NCBI GenBank assembly: GCA_040007395.1
Contig: JBDTVG010000236.1
Location: forward strand, 1-7,811
Origin: DATGFK01 sp040007395
GTDB lineage: Bacteria > Chloroflexota > Anaerolineae > Aggregatilineales > UBA2796
Length of the DNA stretch: 7,811 nucleotides
Direction: 5' to 3'
Shown here: positions 1-5,719 of the stretch, one piece after another
Layout of the letters: each line of letters starts with the position of its first letter
Numbering within the stretch: the stretch's first letter is position 1
Made by a program: the position numbers and the translations under genes
Notes under the pieces: model-generated
Databases searched by the model: none
Seen by the model: only the letters and a program-made list of their open reading frames with translations
What the model was told of the DNA's origin: nothing

Positions 1-227
1 CGTTATGGGCGGAGATGAGGCACATTGGCACGCCGATGCCCGGTGTCGTGTTCGCCCATTGCTCACTGTTGCCTTACTCACCGCATAAGTTTCTGCAATC
101 CGTTCCAGGCTCCACCCCTCGGCACTCTTGAGCAGCATATGCCCCCGCATAATACTCGTGCATGGGCCTTGCCCCGCCGGATAAACCCCTCGACTTCCGC
201 CCGTTCTGCTTCTTTCAGTTCTATCAT
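1..227 (-). pseudogene. IS630-family transposase, N-terminal remnant (frameshifted, cut by window edge)
   Basis: Reading down from an ATG at 227, the peptide MIELKEAERAEVEGFIRRGK continues to ARVL (about 150). The match then resumes one frame over at 147 as RGHMLLKSAEGW, SLERIAETYAVSKATVSN, ending about 58. Joined, these pieces follow the N-terminal helix-turn-helix region of IS630-type transposases: an opening E-A/E-R-A-E-x-E stretch, then R-R-G-K-A-x-A-R, then L-L-K-x-x-E-G-W, then I-A-E-x-x-x-V-S. The break at 147-150 is a one-base loss (or two-base gain), so the gene is dead. Beyond position 58 no frame clearly continues the family, suggesting a second lesion or junction. The start has a good Shine-Dalgarno, GAGGGAG at 235-241, seven bases from the ATG. 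The DDE catalytic domain is not visible. The family call is by eye from remembered motifs. Confidence 0.6.
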
Positions 228-260
228 GGCTATACTCCCTCTGTTCTCCAAAGTATAGCC
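228..260 (-). promoter_or_regulatory. 9-bp hairpin directly upstream of the transposase start
   Basis: GGCTATACT (228-236) and AGTATAGCC (252-260) are perfect inverted repeats around a 15-base loop. On the minus strand the second arm ends at the base before the transposase ATG, and the Shine-Dalgarno GAGGGAG lies at the loop/stem boundary. Insertion sequences often place hairpins there to block translation from read-through transcripts. It could also be part of the IS end. The repeat is seen; the role is inferred. Confidence 0.45.
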
Positions 261-356
261 CCCCTCTCTATAAGCTTTCTGATCTCACCACTAGGTACGG
301 GGCGTGTGCCAAAATCTTTCAACAAAGGCGTTGCCCGGTCAGTTCAGGGATAAATA

Positions 357-392
357 ACAGGGTATTGAGAGCAACGCTGCCCAATACCCTGT
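357..392 (-). terminator. Probable intrinsic terminator of the three-gene TPR operon
   Basis: ACAGGGTATTG (357-367) and CAATACCCTGT (382-392) form a perfect 11-bp stem with a 14-base loop. It starts 55 bases past the TAG stop of the last TPR gene. On the minus strand the stem is followed by TATTTAT, which is T-rich but not a clean T run, so termination may be partial. No other stable hairpin is visible between the gene and the IS630 remnant. Confidence 0.55.
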
Positions 393-447
393 AAACAACT
401 ATGAACCCTACACGCTAAAGTGAAAACGCATTGACCTGATTTTACGT

Positions 448-2115
448 CTAGTTCGATCCCCAACCCGTGCAGATGGTACTGCTCGTGGTTTGCGTAACTT
501 GAAAGACTGCTTTCGTGTCCACCTGAATGATGTAGATTTCCCATTTGCCGTTGCGTGTAGACGAAAACGCAATGAACTTGCCATCCGGTGACCAGTGCGG
601 GCGGATGTTATCGCTGTTATCGTCTGCACTGGTGGTTAGCTGAACCTTGCCACTACCATCGGTATTCATGATGTAAATGTCGTTGGTCTTGCTGTCTTTT
701 TGCATCGACTGGTAGGCGATCTGTTTGCCGTCGGGGGAAAATTCCGGCGCACTTTCAATATTTTCGCGTTGGTCGTCGGTTATCCGGCGGGGCTTACCCC
801 CATTCGGGCTGATGGCGAACAGGTCTATGCTATCCTCTCCCACAGGGCGTGAGTCGTTGACATATACGATCTCTTTACCGTCGGGGGAGATCGAAGGCTC
901 CGAGTTGCTGCCAGTATCCTTTAAGGTGACGCGCTTGAGCTGAGACGCTAAGTCACCTGCTGTGGGAGTCGGCGGAGCTACTGTCGCTGCTTTGCTGGTT
1001 GGTTTATCGGCAGGGGCTGCATCCAGCGTCGCAGGCTCTGTTGCTTCGGAACCGTTGTCATCGCTGTTTAAGCTGTTGAGACCTTTTAACGACACCAGAT
1101 AAAGGTTTGCAGTCGATTCGTTGCCCGTAATATTGATAGCACTAAAGACTAAGACTGCGCCATTCCGAGAAATCGTAGGGTCTTTCACCTCTGCCAAAGG
1201 GGGGGTATTGCCCCACAATTGGTTGACTTCACTGCCCCGCGTACCGTTGGCGTTTACAAGCCGCAGCGTGCGCGAATTGGTACTGGCGATATACCGAGAA
1301 AAGATTACGCGAGAGCCGTCGGGGGTCAGGATGGCTTGATCTCCGACATCCTTGCCGGAAATTGGACGCATATCCTTTCCATAGGGATCTAGAATATAGA
1401 TCGGCAAATCCCGGTTCGGGCCAAACAGAATCCCAGAGATAGCCGTGAGTCGTCCTGTGAGTCCCTCAGGTGGAACTGGCAAAGGCGTACCAATCTGTCC
1501 AACGGGCGGTGGCGACGCGGAGGGTGTCCAAGTGGGAGGCAGGGTAGGCCGAACTGACGATGTAGTGGGAGTTTGGGTTGGCCCTTGAGACACCACTGCT
1601 GCTGTTTCGGTCGTATGCTGAGCAATCAATGCGGCAGCAGTAACAGCTTCTACCGCTGAGGTCGGCGGCGGTGGCGTATTCATCGTTGGCAGCACTACGA
1701 ACACTAGCGCTGCGAGGATCACCACAGCCCCAATAATTCCGCCGATAATCAGCACCCGCCGATTGGAAATTTTCAGCGAGCGACCGTCAAGCTGCGGTTC
1801 ACCACTGATCAGGCCAGCGTTGAGGTTTCCGCTGAGTTGATCCAACATCTGTTGAGCGCGTTCGTTTTTGGGGTTGATGACGACCACATTGCCCAAACAT
1901 ACGCGGCGTTCATCATCAGTTTCGACAACAGATGCTAGCAAAAACCAGCCCTGTTCGCTGTACTGATCAAGGGCAACCACCTGCTTTAGTTTGGTGCGGG
2001 CACTTACCTTGTCGCCCATTTTGATGGCGGCCCGTCCCTCTCGCAGCAGTTGTTTAACGTCTGGTTCACCCGGTGGGGAGTCCTTTGATGGCGAGTTAGT
2101 TGGTCCCGTGCTCAC
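448..2115 (-). CDS. TPR domain - single TM helix - extracytoplasmic PD40/TolB-like propeller protein (third operon gene)
   Basis: 555 residues. Residues 18-94 form a TPR-like helical region (VKQLLREGRAAIKMGDKVSA, then CLGNVVVINPKNERAQQML). A single membrane helix lies at 121-143, preceded by SNRR, so the N-terminus should be cytoplasmic. Residues 144-220 are a Pro/Thr/Ser-rich linker. Propeller repeats follow: weak ones near 262-273 (ILTPDGSRVIFS) and 313-325, then clear PD40 repeats near 407-418, 457-468 and 507-519 (PHWSPDGKFIAFSS). Between the weak and strong blades, residues 346-392 are an acidic, Ala/Pro/Thr-rich insert. PD40 propellers usually bind proteins or ligands; no catalytic residues are evident. 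The start is GTG: an in-frame TAA lies 9 bases upstream, and AGGA sits 12 bases ahead, a rather long spacing. It begins 23 bases after the stop of the upstream paralogue, so co-transcription is likely. Substrate and partner are unknown. Confidence 0.85.
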   Translation of the reverse strand: MSTGPTNSPSKDSPPGEPDVKQLLREGRAAIKMGDKVSARTKLKQVVALDQYSEQGWFLLASVVETDDERRVCLGNVVVINPKNERAQQMLDQLSGNLNAGLISGEPQLDGRSLKISNRRVLIIGGIIGAVVILAALVFVVLPTMNTPPPPTSAVEAVTAAALIAQHTTETAAVVSQGPTQTPTTSSVRPTLPPTWTPSASPPPVGQIGTPLPVPPEGLTGRLTAISGILFGPNRDLPIYILDPYGKDMRPISGKDVGDQAILTPDGSRVIFSRYIASTNSRTLRLVNANGTRGSEVNQLWGNTPPLAEVKDPTISRNGAVLVFSAINITGNESTANLYLVSLKGLNSLNSDDNGSEATEPATLDAAPADKPTSKAATVAPPTPTAGDLASQLKRVTLKDTGSNSEPSISPDGKEIVYVNDSRPVGEDSIDLFAISPNGGKPRRITDDQRENIESAPEFSPDGKQIAYQSMQKDSKTNDIYIMNTDGSGKVQLTTSADDNSDNIRPHWSPDGKFIAFSSTRNGKWEIYIIQVDTKAVFQVTQTTSSTICTGWGSN

Positions 2116-2138
2116 GAAAACACATTATCCTTTCCAGC

Positions 2139-3689
2139 TCAATTACCCGGCAAAAAGCGCGGACTATAACTGTTAATGGCGGCATCAGTATTTTTGGTCA
2201 GAGGGATAACCGCTTTGCCGTCGGGTGTAGTCAGGTATAGATTAAAAACGTTGTTGCCCCGATTGGAACTAAAAGCGATGTATCTGCCGTCTGGCGACCA
2301 CATAGGATTACGGCTAACGGCGCTGCCATTCCCGTAGGTTAGCATGTGTGGGTTCTGACCATTGCCATTCATAATATAGACATTCTCATAACGGTCACGA
2401 GTCGAGACGAATGCCAGTGTGCTGCCCGTTGGTGACCATGCAGGGCTGTAATTGTCACCAGTGGAAGTGGAGATTTGCCGGGGGTTCTTGTCGCCAAGAA
2501 TCACGACAAAAATTTGCAATGAATTTGCGCCATTCATGTCCGAGGCAAAGGCAATTTGATTGCCAACTGGTGACCATGCTGGATCGCGATTGTTCGCTTT
2601 GTTATCAGTGAGCGTTGTCAATCCTGAACCATCGGCGTTCACAATATAGATCTCGTTGTTGCCTGTATCGTTCGAGGCAAAAGCGATCTGGGTGCCGTTA
2701 GGCGACCATGTTGGCGAACTAACATTATCGCCTTTCATCTCGGTGATCTGCTTGCCGTTCTGTCCATCTGGGCCAGCAACAAAAAGCTGTGGTTTGTCGT
2801 CTACCCACGTAATGTAGGCAATCCGGCGATCTGAGGCAAGCGCAATATCGAATACTGGAGCCGCACCATTTCCAAGAATCGATTGCTGCCCTGTCCCATC
2901 CCCTTTGATCGAGTAAATGTTTCTAGGCTGTACATTTTTCGTTTCACGCACAAACAAGAAAGCGTAGGTGTTCGGCGGCGGCAGGGTTTCCGTTGGTGGG
3001 AGGGGTGTGTTGGGCGTGAATGACGGCGATGGCGTAATGGTTGGCAGGTCAGTAGCACGAGTCGGATCGAGCGTTTCGACAATGCCAAATGGGGTTAGGG
3101 TTGGCCCCGCAGTTAGGGTTGGTTGGACAACAGACGGCGTGATCTGTCCGGCAACCGCTGGTACTGCGGCAATGGATGTTTCTATCGGGGTGCCATTTGG
3201 CGGTGGTGTTGGTTGGAGGATTGATGGATTCAATAACAAGTACACTCCCAGCACGATCAATCCAATCGCCAGCGCGCCCGCTACAATAAAGGGCAGCGTT
3301 AAGATCCGACTACGACGACGCACTGGTACGTTTGGCGCTGCATGGCGTGGCACAAAGCTGCTGTCTGACGATGATTGTGGACGCGGTGGTGGCAGCGGTG
3401 CTGCTGGTGGTGGCGGCGGTTTAACCGAGGAGGAAGAGGGTGGCGGCTCAAGCCGTAGCAACGCTTCTCTGGCTCGTTGGTTGTTGGGGTTGATCTCCAA
3501 CACATTTTCGAGGCAGATGCGTTTCTCGCGGACAGTTTCAACCACCATCGCATACCACATCCACGCAGTTTCGCTGTTATCGTCCAGTTCAAGCACTTGT
3601 TCGAGAATCAGGCGTGCGCTCTGTTTGTTGCCAGCTTTTGCTGCCGCCACCCCTGACTTGAGCAGATTCTGAATATCATTAGTTGCCAA
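2139..3689 (-). CDS. TPR domain - single TM helix - extracytoplasmic six-bladed PD40/TolB-like propeller protein (second operon gene)
   Basis: 516 residues. The TPR-like region at 6-80 reads NLLKSGVAAAKAGNKQSARL, then CLENVLEINPNNQRAREALL. It is followed by a cytoplasmic Pro/Ser tract (82-112), a basic stretch VRRRSR (123-128) and one membrane helix at about 130-154. A Pro/Thr-rich stalk runs 155-240. The propeller has PD40 repeats near 327-339 (TWSPNGTQIAFAS), 370-383, 416-429 and 462-475, a degenerate first blade near 278-293 and a short closing strand at the C-terminus, which suggests six blades. Positive-inside topology puts the TPR in the cytoplasm and the propeller outside. The start is TTG: AGGA lies 8 bases ahead, an in-frame TAA lies one codon upstream, and the first internal Met is at residue 43, inside the TPR. 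It is a clear paralogue of the genes on either side. It probably senses or scaffolds at the envelope; the function is not known. Confidence 0.87.
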   Translation of the reverse strand: MATNDIQNLLKSGVAAAKAGNKQSARLILEQVLELDDNSETAWMWYAMVVETVREKRICLENVLEINPNNQRAREALLRLEPPPSSSSVKPPPPPAAPLPPPRPQSSSDSSFVPRHAAPNVPVRRRSRILTLPFIVAGALAIGLIVLGVYLLLNPSILQPTPPPNGTPIETSIAAVPAVAGQITPSVVQPTLTAGPTLTPFGIVETLDPTRATDLPTITPSPSFTPNTPLPPTETLPPPNTYAFLFVRETKNVQPRNIYSIKGDGTGQQSILGNGAAPVFDIALASDRRIAYITWVDDKPQLFVAGPDGQNGKQITEMKGDNVSSPTWSPNGTQIAFASNDTGNNEIYIVNADGSGLTTLTDNKANNRDPAWSPVGNQIAFASDMNGANSLQIFVVILGDKNPRQISTSTGDNYSPAWSPTGSTLAFVSTRDRYENVYIMNGNGQNPHMLTYGNGSAVSRNPMWSPDGRYIAFSSNRGNNVFNLYLTTPDGKAVIPLTKNTDAAINSYSPRFLPGN

Positions 3690-3721
3690 GAGTTAATTCC
3701 TGTTGGGTTATGCCCTCACCG

Positions 3722-3740
3722 CTTCACTAGCGTAATGAAG
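3722..3740 (-). repeat. Imperfect hairpin in the gap between the first and second TPR genes
   Basis: On the minus strand CTTCATTACGCTAGTGAAG folds into an eight-pair stem (one U-G pair) with a three-base loop. It lies within the 88-base gap between the small TPR gene and the TTG-started propeller gene. No T run follows, so it is not a standard terminator. An mRNA-processing or stability element, or a protein site, are possible. The same gap has a perfect TTGACA (minus strand, 3757-3762), but no good -10 box at normal spacing. Confidence 0.3.
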
Positions 3741-3777
3741 ATCTATTGAGTGCTTGTGTCAACGCCTACTTTTACAA

Positions 3778-4155
3778 TCAATGGATACGGAATACAAGGA
3801 AGATTAGCGCGCCGACAAGAACCAGCGCCAGAATTAACACAAAAACTATCATTACACCAAAACGCACGGATCGATTCTCGCCACGCGCGACTGCTGTGTC
3901 AAGCGCCGCCAACTGCTTCTTAGCTGTCAGGTTATCGGGACTCAAGCGCAGCACCGTTTCCAGATAACGACGGCGATCAATGTTATTTTCGGCTAACGAG
4001 GCCATCCATAACCAAGCGTTGATATGACGCTTGTCGGCAGAAAGTACCTGTTGGAAGATGACACGAGCGTTATCCCGGTTACCTTCTTTGGCAGTACGCA
4101 CGCCAAGGCGCATTAAGTCTTCAAGATTCGGGCTTTTTGATTCACTGAAATCCAT
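3778..4155 (-). CDS. Small TPR-like protein with C-terminal membrane anchor (first operon gene)
   Basis: 125 residues from the chosen ATG at 4155. Residues 10-86 match the N-terminal domains of the next two genes: DLMRLGVRTAKEGNRDNARV, then AWLWMASLAENN, then YLETVLRLSPDNLTAKKQL. Residues 98-122 form one very hydrophobic helix (MIVFVLILALVLVGALIFLV) after a basic RSVR, and the protein ends three residues later (RIH). It is therefore the cytoplasmic TPR plus anchor without any propeller, and should sit as a tail-anchored inner-membrane protein. The ATG is preferred over a GTG nine bases upstream because GAGG lies 9 bases from the ATG but directly abuts the GTG. It is followed after 88 bases by the second paralogue. 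A role as partner or platform for the two longer proteins is inferred. A truncated duplicate is the alternative, but its clean stop and compact design argue against decay. Confidence 0.82.
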   Translation of the reverse strand: MDFSESKSPNLEDLMRLGVRTAKEGNRDNARVIFQQVLSADKRHINAWLWMASLAENNIDRRRYLETVLRLSPDNLTAKKQLAALDTAVARGENRSVRFGVMIVFVLILALVLVGALIFLVFRIH

Positions 4156-4189
4156 AAAACACACCCTCAGTCTTTAGTGCTAATAGTTG

Positions 4190-4230
4190 AACCATTTATA
4201 GACCGAAACCACCCTTATTTGCAAATGGTT
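4190..4230. repeat. 8-bp inverted repeat bracketing the operon promoter
   Basis: AACCATTT (4190-4197) and AAATGGTT (4223-4230) are perfect inverted repeats 25 bases apart. Each arm overlaps one end of the predicted minus-strand promoter: the -10 box at 4195-4200 and the -35 box at 4219-4224. That is the expected layout for a repressor bound at both boxes, though an 8-bp repeat in AT-rich DNA could be chance. Confidence 0.4.
4195..4224 (-). promoter_or_regulatory. Predicted sigma-70-type promoter of the TPR operon
   Basis: On the minus strand, TTGCAA (4224-4219) and TATAAA (4200-4195) are separated by 18 bases. The boxes match the -35 and -10 consensus at four and five of six positions. Transcription would start near 4188, about 33 bases before the ATG at 4155. 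Confidence 0.5.
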
Positions 4231-4235
4231 TCTAT

Positions 4236-4282
4236 ACTATCGCAATTAGATTCCCTTCTGATTGTAATCTAATTGCGATAGT
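4236..4282. repeat. 17-bp perfect inverted repeat in the divergent control region
   Basis: ACTATCGCAATTAGATT (4236-4252) and AATCTAATTGCGATAGT (4266-4282) are exact reverse complements around a 13-base spacer. It lies between the divergent promoters and upstream of both genes, so it is not placed as a terminator for either. It may be a two-site operator for a dimeric regulator, a cruciform-forming site, or the relic of a small insertion. No homologous copy is seen elsewhere in the window. Confidence 0.8.
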
Positions 4283-4293
4283 TGCAATATATT
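4263..4293 (+). promoter_or_regulatory. Weak candidate promoter for the MFS gene pair
   Basis: TATATT (4288-4293) is a five-of-six -10 box lying in the 10-bp palindrome CAATATATTG (4285-4294). A poor -35, TTGTAA (4263-4268), sits 19 bases upstream, partly inside the right arm of the 17-bp inverted repeat. A protein bound to that arm would cover the -35. The start would be near 4300, leaving about 50 bases of leader. Confidence 0.3.
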
Positions 4294-4348
4294 GGTTGTT
4301 GGTAGTTCATGCTCATGATAAACTTCTATCCCCGTTTTAGACCAAAAA

Positions 4349-5680
4349 ATGAGACGATTGTCCTATCTTATGACAACTTCCAGTTCCTCATGGAGCGTGT
4401 TGGCTCACCGCGAATTCCGCTTGATGTTTCTAACCCAATTTATCGTGCAGGCCGGCGCGACAATACAGGTTGCCTCTGTGGACTGGCATATCTGGGGATT
4501 GACGCATGATAAACTGGCGCTTGGCTTGGTGGGCTTGGTCAGGGTAGTCCCGATCATCATTCTTTCGCTGCTGGGTGGGGTGGTCAGTGATGCAGTAGAT
4601 CGCCGCCGTTTGCTGTTGGTAACCCAATCCTTGACGCTGATTGTTACTGCGATCCTCGCGATTGCTGTACTCAGCGGACATGAATCTGTTCTACTGATTT
4701 ATGTCATTACGGCAATTATCGCGGGTCTAGTAGCCTTCGATGGCCCCGCCCGCTACGCGCTGCTAGCGAGCTTGATCCCGGTGGAAGAAGTCGGCAACGC
4801 GGCGCGATTGAATGTCGTGTTATTCACGGTTACGGCGGTCTTGGGGCCGCTGGTCGCTAGCGTAATCCTTATCTTCAAACAATCGGGATTCAATTATGCG
4901 TTAAGCGCCATCGCGGTGATCCCCTCGGTGGCGGTGTTGCGAATTCTAGTTGCGCCGCCTGTCCCGCCCGGTGAGAAGCGCGAGATCAGTCTACAAGCGA
5001 TGAAAGAAGGGTTGCAATTTATCTTTCGGATTCCTGTGTTGTGGTCGTCGATGATTATGGATTTTATCGCCACGTTTTTTGCCTCGGCGTTGGCACTGCT
5101 GCCCGTTTATGCAACGGAAATATTGAACAAAGATACTGTTGGGCTGTTAAGTTTTGCCGAGGTGCGTTATGGTTTGCTGCGGGCGGCCCCTTTTGTCGGG
5201 GCGGCATTGGGTGCGGTTATCATGGCTCAGTATGGCAGTCGGCTGAAGCAGCAGGGTGAGATCATGTTAGCAGCAGTAGCAGTGTACGGCCTAGCAACAG
5301 CACTGTTCGGCATTTCAGAGATTTTTGGAGCGTCTTTGCTGGCGCTGGTTGTTGTTGGGTTTTCGGATTCAGTGAGCGCCTCGATCCGCAACGCGCTGCG
5401 GCAAGTGCTTACCCCTTCGCGGCTGCGTGGGCGAATGCAATCGGTGATGACGATCTTTTTTCAGGGTGGCCCACAGCTAGGCGAATTCGAGGCGGGTGCA
5501 TTGGCACAGGCAACCAGTACACCATTTTCTGTCGTGTCCGGCGGCTTTTTCACAGTTATCGCCGTTGGTCTGATCGCCCTTACAATTCCCGCGCTGCGTC
5601 ACTACCGCGAAATGCCCATCGAAGCCGACCCCCTACCTACCGTTGACCCTGTGGAGAGCGTTTCAAACACAATGATCTAG
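4349..5680 (+). CDS. MFS transporter, EntS/MFS_3-like
   Basis: 443 residues, the usual size for a 12-helix major facilitator protein. The opening HREFRLMFLTQF is the standard pre-TM1 segment. The helix 2-3 loop carries a motif-A-like GVVSDAVDRRRLLL (78-90). FDGPARYALLASLIP (130-144) followed by NAARLN, and later DSVSASIRN (340-348) plus TPSRLRGRMQS (355-365) and GEFEAG, are typical of the EntS/MFS_3 (transmembrane secretion effector) branch, which exports siderophores or drug-like compounds. The substrate cannot be read from the sequence. The start is uncertain: the ATG at 4349 has no Shine-Dalgarno, and neither does the in-frame ATG at 4370, which would still keep all helices. The gene is divergent from the TPR operon. 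It is followed after 39 bases, in the same reading frame, by a second MFS gene, probably in one transcript. Confidence 0.88.
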   Translation: MRRLSYLMTTSSSSWSVLAHREFRLMFLTQFIVQAGATIQVASVDWHIWGLTHDKLALGLVGLVRVVPIIILSLLGGVVSDAVDRRRLLLVTQSLTLIVTAILAIAVLSGHESVLLIYVITAIIAGLVAFDGPARYALLASLIPVEEVGNAARLNVVLFTVTAVLGPLVASVILIFKQSGFNYALSAIAVIPSVAVLRILVAPPVPPGEKREISLQAMKEGLQFIFRIPVLWSSMIMDFIATFFASALALLPVYATEILNKDTVGLLSFAEVRYGLLRAAPFVGAALGAVIMAQYGSRLKQQGEIMLAAVAVYGLATALFGISEIFGASLLALVVVGFSDSVSASIRNALRQVLTPSRLRGRMQSVMTIFFQGGPQLGEFEAGALAQATSTPFSVVSGGFFTVIAVGLIALTIPALRHYREMPIEADPLPTVDPVESVSNTMI

Positions 5681-5687
5681 CGGATAT

Positions 5688-5700
5688 TAGCGGTTCGCTA
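5688..5700 (+). repeat. Small hairpin between the two MFS genes
   Basis: TAGCG (5688-5692) and CGCTA (5696-5700) pair around a GTT loop, seven bases after the TAG of the first MFS gene. The hexamer TAGCGG also occurs twice here (5678-5683 and 5688-5693). The stem is short and has no T tail, so it should not stop transcription into the second gene. Confidence 0.3.
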
Positions 5701-5719
5701 TTGCGAGATCGGAGCCATC

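Noticed and set aside
2300..2740. Near-repeated DNA segments (GGTGACCATG-like) as possible tandem repeats
   Set aside because: These are the codons for the repeated W-S-P-x-G motif of successive propeller blades, explained by the protein fold and not a separate DNA element.
2968..3672. Long plus-strand open frame (234 codons) rich in Gly/Arg/Ser/Val
   Set aside because: It lies antisense to the TPR-TM-propeller gene; its Gly-rich runs mirror the Pro-rich linker codons, and it has no domain or ribosome-binding site.
3733..3762. Possible internal promoter in the 88-base gap: perfect TTGACA on the minus strand
   Set aside because: The best -10 at 17-base spacing (TTCATT) matches only three of six positions, so a real promoter is not supported.
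4309..4509. Plus-strand frame starting upstream of the first MFS gene and overlapping its 5' end
   Set aside because: It has no Shine-Dalgarno or recognisable motif and overlaps the first MFS helix in another frame. A leader-peptide role cannot be excluded but has no support.
5688..5700. Terminator between the two MFS genes
   Set aside because: The stem is only five base pairs with no T run, and the next gene starts 20 bases later with its own ribosome-binding site.
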